A stretch of DNA of 64,000 nucleotides from Parablautia intestinalis (lineage in GTDB: Bacteria; Bacillota; Clostridia; Lachnospirales; Lachnospiraceae): positions 1 through 64,000 of the forward strand of contig RAYQ01000005.1 of the NCBI GenBank assembly GCA_003612395.1, given 5' to 3'. Position numbers and translations under genes: made by a program. Of the stretch, positions 8,334-16,105 are shown one piece after another. The notes beneath the pieces were generated by a model. That model ran no database searches and was not told the origin of the DNA. It worked only from the letters and a program-made list of their open reading frames with translations. The first letter of the stretch is position 1; the number at the start of each line of letters is the position of its first letter.

Positions 8334-9194
8334 CTACAGACCGCTTATAGTAAGGTCTGTTTCACCTTCAAATACAGTAACTGCAGGACCGGTCATGTAA
8401 ATCAGATTTTCCTTTCTGTCCCACTGAATCTGCAGGCTGCCACCTAACAGTTTAACAGTTACCTGTTCCTGCGTCAAACCATTTAATATGCAGGCCGCCA
8501 CCGCAGCGCAGGCGCCTGTGCCGCATGCCAGCGTTTCCCCTGTTCCTCTCTCCCAAACCCGCATCTGTATATTTTCTCTGTCCAGCACTTTCACAAATTC
8601 CGTATTGGTCCGCTTGGGAAAGCGCACATGGTTCTCAAAAAGCGGTCCGATTTTTTCCAGAGGAAGCTGCGCTATTTCATCCATAAAAATAACCGCGTGG
8701 GGATTTCCCATTGACACACATGTCATTTGGTATTCCTTGTCATCCACCTCAATCCTCTCTCCGATTACCTCCCCGCTGCCGGCAACCACCGGAATTTCCT
8801 CCGCTTTCAGCAGTGGGGAGCCCATATTAACCTTAACAGCTAATACTTTTTCATTTTCCGTAAACAGCGTAAGGTATTTGATTTTGCCACAGCTTATTAC
8901 ACTGATTTGCGTTTTGTCCGTTAAGCCTTTGTCGTAGACATACTTTCCCACACAGCGGATGCCGTTTCCGCACATTTCCGCCCGGGAGCCGTCCATATTG
9001 TACATCTCCATCTCAAAATCCGCTTCCTTAGAGGGATTAATAAAAATAACTCCGTCCCCCCCTATCCCAAAGTGCCTGTCGCTAAGCTGCCTTACCACTT
9101 CAGGCTTCCTGTTCTTTGGTATGTTTTCTTTGCTTCCATCCACATAAATATAATCGTTACCACAGCCATGCATTTTTGTAAATTTCATTTTCAT
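8334..9194 (-). CDS. dapF: Diaminopimelate epimerase
   Basis: A 286-residue PLP-independent racemase that converts LL- to meso-diaminopimelate using two cysteines. One is in AEMCGNGIRC (near 72-76), the other in ETLACGTGACAA (near 218). The family start MKFTKMHGCGNDY is present. The ATG at 9194 was chosen because it lies 7 nt after GGAAG; an in-frame ATG at 9200 is too close to that site. The leader (9193-9277) is a repeat also found before ecfT. It is followed by dapL. Confidence 0.97.
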   Translation of the reverse strand: MKMKFTKMHGCGNDYIYVDGSKENIPKNRKPEVVRQLSDRHFGIGGDGVIFINPSKEADFEMEMYNMDGSRAEMCGNGIRCVGKYVYDKGLTDKTQISVISCGKIKYLTLFTENEKVLAVKVNMGSPLLKAEEIPVVAGSGEVIGERIEVDDKEYQMTCVSMGNPHAVIFMDEIAQLPLEKIGPLFENHVRFPKRTNTEFVKVLDRENIQMRVWERGTGETLACGTGACAAVAACILNGLTQEQVTVKLLGGSLQIQWDRKENLIYMTGPAVTVFEGETDLTISGL

Positions 9195-9277
9195 AACCAT
9201 GCTTCCTTTCTCAACCTGCCAATTCACGACAACAAAAAGCAATCGTTTTTTGTTGTATGAAGCTCTCAGGCACAATA
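9193..9277 (-). repeat. Conserved leader cassette before dapF
   Basis: An approximately 80-bp sequence shared with the leader of ecfT (18425-18506). On the minus strand it runs from TATTGTGC through AGAGCTTCATACAA, then a hairpin, then GAGAAAGGAAGCATGGTTAT at the start codon. In this copy the hairpin arms are ACAACAAAAA and TTTTTGTTGT. In the ecfT copy the stem sequence differs but pairing is kept. It contains the ribosome binding site, so it could influence translation. Confidence 0.75.
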
Positions 9278-9383
9278 TTTGTTTGTGACTCCGATGCAAA
9301 TCATCATACCACATTTTTCCCAATGTATGTATGGTTTTCCTTGGGATTGGCTATGCAAAAAATGCTCTTTTAATTCCTGATTT

Positions 9384-10991
9384 TTATTTCAGGCGTACCG
9401 TATGAGTGACAAGATACCTGTCCCCGGCAAGCTCCTCTATTTCCAGATTCATTCCACAGACAGATGCGGAGATTGCGGTCATGGCATTATCCATATAACC
9501 CTCACGAAAAGTCTCCTTTTGATAGGCCGTATATAATTCCTGTGCAAGCTCTATGCCTTCCACCACATTATAAAATTCATAATTTCCCTGCCCTGTTTCC
9601 ACAATCCGGTTATAGCAGTCTTCATAATAATCAGACAGGCTGTGCAAAACCTCTTCCCCGCTTATTCCAATGTCCTCAATATCCTTTAATTCCCCTCTGC
9701 CTTCTGCAGGCAGCGTTTCCATTATCTCTTCTTCCCGGCTTTGTCCGCTTTGCGCTTTCTGAACTCCCGGCTGGTCAGGCTCCCGATAGGTTTGTCCATT
9801 GCAGGGAGGAAGGTATACAGATAATTCCCTTCTCACATGGGTGGCCCCGTAATCTGCATCGGTTTTATTAAAATAATCATAGCTAACGCTCTCCGTCTCC
9901 GTATCATCCCAGGTGGTATCCACATTGTAATATCCATCCTCTAATTTTACAATATTCCACGCATGGTTTTCCCCTGCAAAACCGGTACAGTAATAGCATG
10001 GTATCCCAAGCTGTTGTAACAGATACTGGTATGCCCTGGCATACCCTGCACATACGGTTTGTCCGTTTACAAGCCCGCTGTAAGCGCTTTGATTCATCTG
10101 TGCGCCCATATTATAAGAAATTTTCTCTATCAGCGCGTCATGAACATACCTTTCCTTTTCGTAGTCATTTTGAAGTCCGCCTGCGCCGGATAAAACAGAA
10201 TTTGCATTTTCACTAAAAACTGCCTTGGACTTTTCCAAATCCAATGCAGTCTGGTTAAACCGCAAATCAATTTCCACACACTGGCCATTTCTCTTATACT
10301 TGCATAAGTAAGCCGTATCCAGCCAAAAAAGCGCCGGATGATCATTATATACCGCCTGAAAAACTGCCTTAAGCTGTTCTGCAGATATATCCTCTACAGG
10401 CGCAAACATCTGGGTCAAATCATTGGCATTTGCATAAATCTGCCTGTAAACATGCTTTCCCTTTTCATCCAGCATGGCATAATAAGGATACCAGAGTGCG
10501 TCAAATGTAAGGCCATCCCCCGTATTGCCCACGCCAAGCTGGGTCTGTAACAGTTCTGCAACCTCATCTTCAACCTGCTCTCTTTCATCCTGCACTTCCT
10601 GATAGCCATTTTTACCGGCCACATTTTCCGGCACAGACAGTTCTGATTCCCGGGGCGGAATATAGTCCCTGTTAATATCCTCCGCCAGCCCTTCCTGCCC
10701 GGCCGGCAGATTGAAATCCCCGTCCGGTGCTTCGTCTGTTTCATCTCCGCTTCCAATATCTGATTCGGCTTCCCCTCCGTTTCCGGCATCTGACTCTATA
10801 GCGTAAATGGTGCCAAACTGCGTTTTCCCATCAGGGCTTACTTCCCCGAAGGCTTCTGTTTCTTTATCTGAATATAAAAAATCTGCTACCGACTTTGTCA
10901 CATCCGGGCGAAAGGCACACAGAATCACAAAGCCGCAAAACAGTGAAAACAATATTAAAAATAAAATACCCAGTTTCTTTAGAAATTTCAT
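9384..10991 (-). CDS. Exported transglutaminase-like protein
   Basis: 535 residues from the ATG at 10991, preceded by CGGGGAAAAA. An N-terminal hydrophobic segment (about 5-27) acts as signal or anchor. An acidic low-complexity linker (45-130) precedes the folded part. The transglutaminase/protease core holds the likely triad: Cys in NGQTVCAGYARAY (about 313), His in GENHAWNIV (about 343) and Asp in YYNVDTTWDD (about 358). The C-terminal 150 residues are unassigned. In Firmicutes such proteins are usually extracytoplasmic peptidases or cell wall-associated enzymes. The substrate is unknown. Monocistronic. Confidence 0.8.
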   Translation of the reverse strand: MKFLKKLGILFLILFSLFCGFVILCAFRPDVTKSVADFLYSDKETEAFGEVSPDGKTQFGTIYAIESDAGNGGEAESDIGSGDETDEAPDGDFNLPAGQEGLAEDINRDYIPPRESELSVPENVAGKNGYQEVQDEREQVEDEVAELLQTQLGVGNTGDGLTFDALWYPYYAMLDEKGKHVYRQIYANANDLTQMFAPVEDISAEQLKAVFQAVYNDHPALFWLDTAYLCKYKRNGQCVEIDLRFNQTALDLEKSKAVFSENANSVLSGAGGLQNDYEKERYVHDALIEKISYNMGAQMNQSAYSGLVNGQTVCAGYARAYQYLLQQLGIPCYYCTGFAGENHAWNIVKLEDGYYNVDTTWDDTETESVSYDYFNKTDADYGATHVRRELSVYLPPCNGQTYREPDQPGVQKAQSGQSREEEIMETLPAEGRGELKDIEDIGISGEEVLHSLSDYYEDCYNRIVETGQGNYEFYNVVEGIELAQELYTAYQKETFREGYMDNAMTAISASVCGMNLEIEELAGDRYLVTHTVRLK

Positions 10992-11140
10992 TTTTTCCCC
11001 GTTTCTGCGCTGTTTTAATGCGCAAAGCAATATATGACTTACAAGTTTGCATCGGGCACACCCGCTGCGGGCCTTTTTGCAGCGCTGCACCAGCAGACAG
11101 TCTGCCGCATACCACAAATCCTGCCTGCAAACCTGCGTAT

Positions 11141-11246
11141 CAAACACTTTCACGCTGCGAGAGCCAGCTTATTGAACAAACGCCGATACGCTTCGCGAGT
11201 CGTCTTATTGAACAAACGCCGACACGCTTCGCGAGTCGTCTTATTG
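11141..11246 (+). repeat. Three tandem copies of the 34-bp palindromic repeat
   Basis: Three direct copies with a 36-bp period (11141-11174, 11177-11210, 11213-11246). Each runs from CAAAC to a TTATTG end around GCTTCGCGAG. Copies two and three differ at one position, suggesting recent tandem duplication. They lie just upstream of the transglutaminase-like gene and beyond the terminator of the eda-kdgK unit. Confidence 0.85.
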
Positions 11247-11249
11247 TAA

Positions 11250-11278
11250 TAAAAACAGCCCTCCGCTACAGAGGGCCG
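11250..11278 (-). terminator. Terminator of the eda-kdgK unit
   Basis: On the minus strand, GGCCCTC pairs with GAGGGCT-side bases (GCCCTC 11258-11263, GAGGGC 11271-11276) around a 7-nt loop and is followed by GTTTTTATT. It lies 72 bp beyond the kdgK stop. Confidence 0.85.
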
Positions 11279-11349
11279 TTATTTCCGCCTTTTATATTAT
11301 AAGCGACTTTAAAATTTCGCCTCCGGTCCTGCATAAACAACTTGCCGGC

Positions 11350-12447
11350 TTATCTCTGCACCCGTGCGCCTGCGCCGCCCATTATCCCTTCAACCTCTTT
11401 TTTGCTGGCCATAGTGGTATCCCCCGGCGTAGTCATGGCAAGGGCTCCATGGGCAGCTCCGTAATTAACTGCCAGTTCCGCATCTTCCGTGGTCATTAAC
11501 CCATAAATCAGGCCGGACGCAAAAGAATCACCGCCGCCTACCCTGTCCATGATTTCCAGTCCCTTGTAATCCTTAGCCTTATAAATCTCTCCATCCGCCC
11601 AGCAGATAGCGCTCCAGTCATTAACCGTAGCTGTCTTTACCTCGCGAAGGGTTGTTGCCACCGCCTTAAAATTCGGATAAGTCTTTGCTGCATGGTTGAT
11701 CATTTTTTTATATCCGTCCAGATTAAGCTCCTTTAGGTTCTCGTCATTTCCTTCGATTTCAAAGCCAAGGCATGCTGTGAAATCTTCCTCATTTCCTATC
11801 ATCACGTCAACATATCCGGCAATTTCTTTATTAACCTCCTGGGCCTTAGCCTGTCCGCCAATTGCACTCCACATGGAAGGACGGTAATTAAGATCATAAG
11901 ACACCACGGTTCCATACTTTTTAGCTGTCTTAATGGCTGCAATAACTGTCTCGCAGGACTGCTCTGACAAAGCCGCATAAATGCCGCCTGTGTGTAACCA
12001 GCGCACCCCCAGCTCGCCAAAAATATAATCAAAATCAAAGTCCTGCGGTGTTGCCTTGGAAATTGCAGTGTTTGCCCTGTCAGAGCAGCCTACCGCTCCC
12101 CGTATGCCAAAGCCTCTCTCCGTAAAGTTCAAACCATTCCTGCAAATCCTGCCAATTCCGTCTGTTTTCATCCATTTAATCAAAGAAGTGTCCACACCTC
12201 CCTGAAGGATAAAATCTTCCATCAGCATTCCTACTTCATTATCTGCAAATGCCGTGATGACACCGGTTTTCATTCCAAAGCAGCGCCGCAGACCACGAAC
12301 TACATTGTATTCTCCGCCGCCTTCCCATGCGCGGAAACTCCTTGCAGTACGGATTCTGCCCTCTCCCGGATCTAATCTGAGCATAACCTCACCCAATGAC
12401 ACCGCATCAAATTTGCATTCCTCTGGTGCTCTTAAATTTAAATTCAT
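11350..12447 (-). CDS. kdgK: 2-dehydro-3-deoxygluconate kinase, PfkB family
   Basis: A 365-residue sugar kinase that phosphorylates 2-keto-3-deoxygluconate to KDPG. The PfkB family is shown by the N-terminal WEGGGEYNVVRGLRRCFG and the C-terminal anion-hole motif DRVGGGDSFASGLIYG near 305. The active-site Gly-Gly-Gly-Asp replaces the commoner Gly-Ala-Gly-Asp. The gene follows eda by 232 bp on the same strand, and together they complete uronate or ketogluconate breakdown to pyruvate and glyceraldehyde 3-phosphate. The start has GAGGGAAAT before it. Its leader carries a palindrome shared with the gene at 50892-51425. Confidence 0.9.
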   Translation of the reverse strand: MNLNLRAPEECKFDAVSLGEVMLRLDPGEGRIRTARSFRAWEGGGEYNVVRGLRRCFGMKTGVITAFADNEVGMLMEDFILQGGVDTSLIKWMKTDGIGRICRNGLNFTERGFGIRGAVGCSDRANTAISKATPQDFDFDYIFGELGVRWLHTGGIYAALSEQSCETVIAAIKTAKKYGTVVSYDLNYRPSMWSAIGGQAKAQEVNKEIAGYVDVMIGNEEDFTACLGFEIEGNDENLKELNLDGYKKMINHAAKTYPNFKAVATTLREVKTATVNDWSAICWADGEIYKAKDYKGLEIMDRVGGGDSFASGLIYGLMTTEDAELAVNYGAAHGALAMTTPGDTTMASKKEVEGIMGGAGARVQR

Positions 12448-12452
12448 ATTTC

Positions 12453-12486
12453 CCTCATTTCTGCGAGGTGAACAAAGTTCACCTTT
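12453..12486 (-). repeat. Palindromic leader cassette before kdgK
   Basis: On the minus strand, GTGAAC and GTTCAC flank a TTT centre, and are followed by CTCGCAGAAATGAGG, which supplies the ribosome binding site. The same cassette, with GTAAAC/GTTTAC arms (compensatory change), precedes the Uma2-fold gene at 51431-51464. Confidence 0.75.
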
Positions 12487-12491
12487 GCTTA

Positions 12492-12525
12492 CAATAAGCT
12501 GGCCCGCGAAGCGTGACAGCGTTTG
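12492..12525 (-). repeat. 34-bp palindromic repeat, eda-kdgK spacer
   Basis: A full-length copy in minus orientation, beginning CAATAAGCTGG and ending GACAGCGTTTG on the plus strand. It is nearly identical to 25203-25236. Confidence 0.85.
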
Positions 12526-12561
12526 TTATTTGTATAAAGCCATATATGCTTACGAATTTGT

Positions 12562-12632
12562 GACAGGCAGCGCGCAGCCGCAAGACTCGTGATTGAAAAT
12601 ATTTTATTTTCAATCTTACCCTCCTGCCTGTC
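12562..12632. repeat. Nested inverted repeats after eda
   Basis: Outer arms GACAGGCAG and CTGCCTGTC enclose a perfect 10-bp stem GATTGAAAAT / ATTTTCAATC (12591-12615). It lies about 50 bp beyond the eda stop. It may be an attenuator or processing site that lowers kdgK expression relative to eda, because there is no T run. Confidence 0.6.
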
Positions 12633-12679
12633 CCGGATTCTGCCTGTCAGAGACTAAATACTCGTTTGAGTACGCAGTA

Positions 12680-13318
12680 CTAGCTGCGAATGTCTGCTGC
12701 AAGCTGCGCTGCTTCTTTGGCCAACTCACAGATCTTTGTAAAGTCGCCGGCCTTAATCAAATCGCCCTTTACCATCCAGCTGCCTCCGCAGCATAAAATC
12801 TTCGGAAAGTCAAGATAATCCTTTAAGTTCTTTGCGCTGATTCCGCCTGTAGGCATAAATTTCACCATAGTGTAAGGAGCCGCCATTGCCTTAATCATGG
12901 CAATCCCGCCTGCCTGCTCCGCAGGAAAAAACTTAACCACCTTAAGTCCGCGCTTTACAGCCTGTGCCACTTCCGAGGGTGTTACACAGCCGGGAAAAAC
13001 AGGAATTTCTTTTTCCAGACAGTAATCAACAATTTCCCCGTCAAATCCCGGGCTGACGATAAATTTTGCACCTGCGCCCACAGCACGGTCTACCTGCTCC
13101 TTTGTAAGAACTGTACCTGCACCAACCAGCATATCAGGATATTTTTCACTCATCAGACGAATAGAGTCCTCTGCTGCCTGTGTACGAAACGTCACTTCCG
13201 CACAGGGCAAACCGCCATTTATCAAAGCCTCTGCCAGTGGAAGTGCATCTTTTACATCATCCAGAACCACCACAGGGACTACCCCCAGTTCATAAAAACG
13301 TTCTTCAATTGTTTTCAT
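12680..13318 (-). CDS. eda: KDPG aldolase
   Basis: A 212-residue class I aldolase that splits 2-keto-3-deoxy-6-phosphogluconate to pyruvate and glyceraldehyde 3-phosphate, or the 4-hydroxy-2-oxoglutarate analogue. The catalytic Glu is in PCAEVTFRT (about 40), and the Schiff-base Lys in VKFFPAEQAGG (about 128). GAGTVLT and MPTGGIS bind phosphate. It precedes kdgK on the same strand. No uronate isomerases lie nearby, so the hexuronate or gluconate source is elsewhere. The start is preceded by AGAAAGGATACGG. Confidence 0.95.
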   Translation of the reverse strand: MKTIEERFYELGVVPVVVLDDVKDALPLAEALINGGLPCAEVTFRTQAAEDSIRLMSEKYPDMLVGAGTVLTKEQVDRAVGAGAKFIVSPGFDGEIVDYCLEKEIPVFPGCVTPSEVAQAVKRGLKVVKFFPAEQAGGIAMIKAMAAPYTMVKFMPTGGISAKNLKDYLDFPKILCCGGSWMVKGDLIKAGDFTKICELAKEAAQLAADIRS

Positions 13319-13398
13319 TTCCGTATCCTTTCTATTTGTTTTATAATATAATCAAAACCTAAATTTTTCATGCTGTCAAGGCTAAATTAAGATAAATT

Positions 13399-14115
13399 CT
13401 AATATCTGTAGTATGGACTTCCTCCACAACAAAGTCCCCCGCCTCCGCAACAAAGATTGCAGAGCAGGTTTGCAATGCACAATTTCAGGCAAAGTCCATT
13501 GCCTCCCATGTAAGGCTGACCATAAGTATATTGTCTTTGCCTGTACCAGGTGCCTCCGTTTTCAAACTGATAAACCAAAGCGCTGTAGTCCCGGTTGCCC
13601 GGCTCAAGGGCCTGGGCCCTTCTTGCATGTTCAAGGGCGGATACCTGGTTTCCAAGGCCGGCGTGGGCTAATGCGCTGTAATAGTACCATCTGGCGCCGC
13701 GCGTGCTCTCCTCCATACCGTCAAGCACATTTCTGGCTTCTTTATAATAGCCGTTCCTCACATAATTGCCTGCCGCCCGAAGATGTCCGTCTTCTTCGTA
13801 GCCGGTTCCCATACCGCCATAGGTGCCGCCAAAACCCCCAAAATCGCCAAAGCCTCCGAATCCTCCATATCCCCCTGCATTCCCATATGATCCGCCTGAA
13901 CTGCCCTGCTGATAGCTGTACCCCTGCGTCCGCTCTTTCATAATCTGCTGGTAAGCCTGCTGTATTTCCTTAAACTTTTCTTCAGCATCCTCCCTGTGCG
14001 GATTATTGATGTTGGCATCAGGATGATATTTCCTGCTGAGCGCCTTATATGCCTTTTTTATTTCTTCCTCTGTAGCATTTCTGGAAATGCCCAGAACTTC
14101 ATATGGATCACGCAT
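13399..14115 (-). CDS. DnaJ-domain protein
   Basis: 238 residues. The J domain is N-terminal (1-65) with the Hsp70-activating HPD motif in YHPDAN. A Gly/Phe/Tyr-rich linker (70-110, repeated GGFGGFGD) follows. Residues 113-175 look like a tetratricopeptide-type helical pair. The C-terminus is Cys/Gly-rich ([15 protein letters not shown]). It lacks the zinc-finger and client domains of true DnaJ, so it is a specialised co-chaperone. It overlaps the DUF5685 gene by 8 bp, and three genes (15486 to 13399) form one operon. Confidence 0.88.
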   Translation of the reverse strand: MRDPYEVLGISRNATEEEIKKAYKALSRKYHPDANINNPHREDAEEKFKEIQQAYQQIMKERTQGYSYQQGSSGGSYGNAGGYGGFGGFGDFGGFGGTYGGMGTGYEEDGHLRAAGNYVRNGYYKEARNVLDGMEESTRGARWYYYSALAHAGLGNQVSALEHARRAQALEPGNRDYSALVYQFENGGTWYRQRQYTYGQPYMGGNGLCLKLCIANLLCNLCCGGGGLCCGGSPYYRY

Positions 14116-14977
14116 TTTTTACTCCCTGGCTGCCATTTGCCGCACCTGCCGTATTTCCTTCCCGCTTTGCCCGTACCGCTTCATATCTGTACCAGACCCC
14201 TGAATAAAGGATATTTCTTAAAATGTCCACGTTGTCTATAAGCGGAAGCTTCTCAAATTCTTTACAGCACTCTGCCATAATCATGGTAAGGATCATGCTG
14301 ATTTCTTCTTCAAAATCCGGATCGTTAAATTTTTTGATAAGAGGGTTATACCTCCCCTGTTTGATATCCTCCTCAATATCCTCATACGCATCAAGCAGGT
14401 AAATAAACTTTCCCAGGTAAAACCCCATGCCCCTTAAGCTGCTCTGCCACTCATCCTCCCAGACAGCCATGATTTCGCCCATTATGCTGCCAAAAATTCC
14501 TGCCATTTGGTCAATATCCTGATTTTTCTTTTTCTCCTGTATGGACAACTCCCGCATCAGATGATCTATTCTTCTTACTTTTTCCTCGTATACAGCGCTT
14601 ATCTTTCGCTGAGAGCTTTTCATCAGCTTTCCATATAAAAGACGGGTCAGCTTTTTTTCATCCACCCAGTCGTCTTTGCACTTATAGCAGGCAAGCAAAA
14701 TATTCATATCCGCCCCGTAGGACGAAAATATGTTATCCCTTACCGTATGTTTTTCGAAGGGATGGGCAATGCATTTTGCCCCGCTTACCTTTGTCTCCGG
14801 CTCATATAAACTGCTGAGCAGCATCACCAGAAATGTCATATCATACGTAAGGCAAAGCTGCCCCAGTTTACCATATTGCCTGTGCAGTGCCTGGCAAAGC
14901 CCGCAATAATAGGAATGGTAAATATCAAACTCCTTGAACTTCATATCCCCCTTATTGATAATAATATATCCGAACAT
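14108..14977 (-). CDS. DUF5685-family protein
   Basis: 289 residues, mostly helical by composition. The start [31 protein letters not shown], with a CGLC motif near 27 and further Cys at 80-120 (CIAHPF and [11 protein letters not shown]), is typical of this clostridial family, whose function is unknown. The Cys pattern suggests metal binding. It overlaps the J-domain gene downstream and follows the zinc-ribbon gene by 29 bp, suggesting that the three work together. The start has AGGAG. Confidence 0.75.
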   Translation of the reverse strand: MFGYIIINKGDMKFKEFDIYHSYYCGLCQALHRQYGKLGQLCLTYDMTFLVMLLSSLYEPETKVSGAKCIAHPFEKHTVRDNIFSSYGADMNILLACYKCKDDWVDEKKLTRLLYGKLMKSSQRKISAVYEEKVRRIDHLMRELSIQEKKKNQDIDQMAGIFGSIMGEIMAVWEDEWQSSLRGMGFYLGKFIYLLDAYEDIEEDIKQGRYNPLIKKFNDPDFEEEISMILTMIMAECCKEFEKLPLIDNVDILRNILYSGVWYRYEAVRAKREGNTAGAANGSQGVKNA

Positions 14978-15006
14978 GACTTTCTCCTGTTTGAATTATT
15001 TTTATT

Positions 15007-15486
15007 TCAGCTTCTTTTGATAAAAGTCCGGCCGCACTTTGGACATCTGATTTCAATTTTGCCTTTTCCTCTTGGAATCCTGATTTTTTGTCTGCAGGAC
15101 GGGCATTTGTAAATGTGATGTGTCCTGCGCTGGCTCATATCACGTTTCCAGCTTGCAAAACGCTGCCTTACCCTGTATTCATACCGCATATAGACATTGT
15201 TTTCCTCTCTGCGCTTATAAACATTCTTAGACAGCATCCTGAAATAGGCATATACTAATATTCCTATCCCTATCACATAAAAAATCCCGGCACCAAATAA
15301 GGATACGACAAAACACACCAGTGCTAAAATCATCAAAAAGCGGTTGAACTGATCACTCCCGTATCTTCCCTGCATAAAACGATAAAATTTTTCTCTCAAT
15401 GTAATCCCATGCCTTTCCATTACCTGCAAATTTGATCTGGCGGCGCAAACGTACCTGCACGTTTCGTTTTTAAGTTCTTTTTTCAT
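15007..15486 (-). CDS. Membrane protein with C-terminal zinc ribbon
   Basis: 159 residues from the ATG at 15486; the frame extends 27 bp upstream from a TTG without a binding site. Two closely spaced membrane helices lie at about 50-85 (LMILALVCFVVSLFGAGIFY). The C-terminal zinc ribbon has CPSCRQKIRIP and, 16 residues later, CPKCGRTF. Such ribbons mediate protein or nucleic-acid contacts. It is the first gene of the DnaJ operon. The function is unknown. Confidence 0.65.
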   Translation of the reverse strand: MKKELKNETCRYVCAARSNLQVMERHGITLREKFYRFMQGRYGSDQFNRFLMILALVCFVVSLFGAGIFYVIGIGILVYAYFRMLSKNVYKRREENNVYMRYEYRVRQRFASWKRDMSQRRTHHIYKCPSCRQKIRIPRGKGKIEIRCPKCGRTFIKRS

Positions 15487-15660
15487 CCTACTTCTTTCTT
15501 TGTCATAAATCAATAAACGTAATATAAAGGAATCTAAAGAATTTCTAAAAGAAAGAAGCAGGCAATGCCTGCTCCTGAACCCTCCTTAACACACAAAATA
15601 CCTGCCTGCATAAATGCATCATCTCTTTCCATGCGGTCAGCCGCCGGTAAATCAACAACC

Positions 15661-15783
15661 TCACCGCAAAGCAGCAGGCTGTCCGACCCTCACGGCATTC
15701 GCCAAATGTCTATGAAATGCTATGCATGTCTATGAGATGCTTCGCTTCTCTAATAGGCAGCCGCCCGGCTCATTGCCCGCGGG
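15661..15783 (+). repeat. Dispersed repeat with 20-bp hairpin units, copy B
   Basis: The second copy of the element at 2341-2520. The flanks align closely (CGGCATTCGCCAAATG on the left, CAGCCGCCCGGCTCATTGCC on the right), but only two diverged 20-bp units remain (TATGAAATGC, TATGAGATGC). It sits between the zinc-ribbon gene and the 37-residue membrane peptide gene. Confidence 0.85.
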
Positions 15784-15804
15784 AATAAATGCACCGGCAA
15801 AAGT

Positions 15805-15918
15805 TTAATCTTCAATATCCTGATCCGCCGCTACAGCTGACACCACAGAAGATACTACAGATACGATAACCGCAATAATAATAATTAACAGACCTCCGCC
15901 CAATATAACAAATTCCAT
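15805..15918 (-). CDS. 37-residue single-span membrane peptide
   Basis: A short gene starting at 15918 after a near-perfect ribosome binding site (GAGGAGG, spacer TTTGGAG). It reads MEFVILGGGLLIIIIAVIVS followed by VVSSVVSAVAADQDIED: one hydrophobic helix (about 3-31, with a Gly-Gly-Gly motif) and a short acidic tail. A matching promoter lies 41 bp upstream (15959-15987). Promoter, binding site and clean membrane profile together make it a real gene despite its size. No family was recognised. It might be a small regulatory or toxin-like membrane protein. Confidence 0.7.
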   Translation of the reverse strand: MEFVILGGGLLIIIIAVIVSVVSSVVSAVAADQDIED

Positions 15919-15958
15919 CTCCAAACCTCCTCAAGCTAAAGTTTGTTTCAATGTTATT

Positions 15959-15987
15959 ATTGTACTAAATAAACCGCATTTTTTCAA
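15959..15987 (-). promoter_or_regulatory. Promoter of the 37-residue peptide
   Basis: TTGAAA (15982-15987) and TACAAT (15959-15964) on the minus strand, spaced 17 bp. It is back to back with the promoter at 16012-16040. Confidence 0.7.
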
Positions 15988-16011
15988 CCATAAAATATAC
16001 CGATTTATATA

Positions 16012-16040
16012 TTGAAACTTTACAGCAAAATGAGTATAAT
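16012..16040 (+). promoter_or_regulatory. Promoter of the Cys/His repeat protein
   Basis: TTGAAA (16012-16017), 17-bp spacer, TATAAT (16035-16040), 65 bp before the start codon at 16106. The two promoters of this divergent pair share the same -35 hexamer. Confidence 0.75.
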
Positions 16041-16105
16041 AAACTTAAAACCTGACCGGTTTAAATAAAATGGATTTATAATGAAGAAAGAAAGGAAAAA
16101 TTACC

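Noticed and set aside
11141-11246. CRISPR array made of the 36-bp period repeats
   Set aside because: The copies are back to back with no spacers, and the same sequence occurs singly in many intergenic regions.
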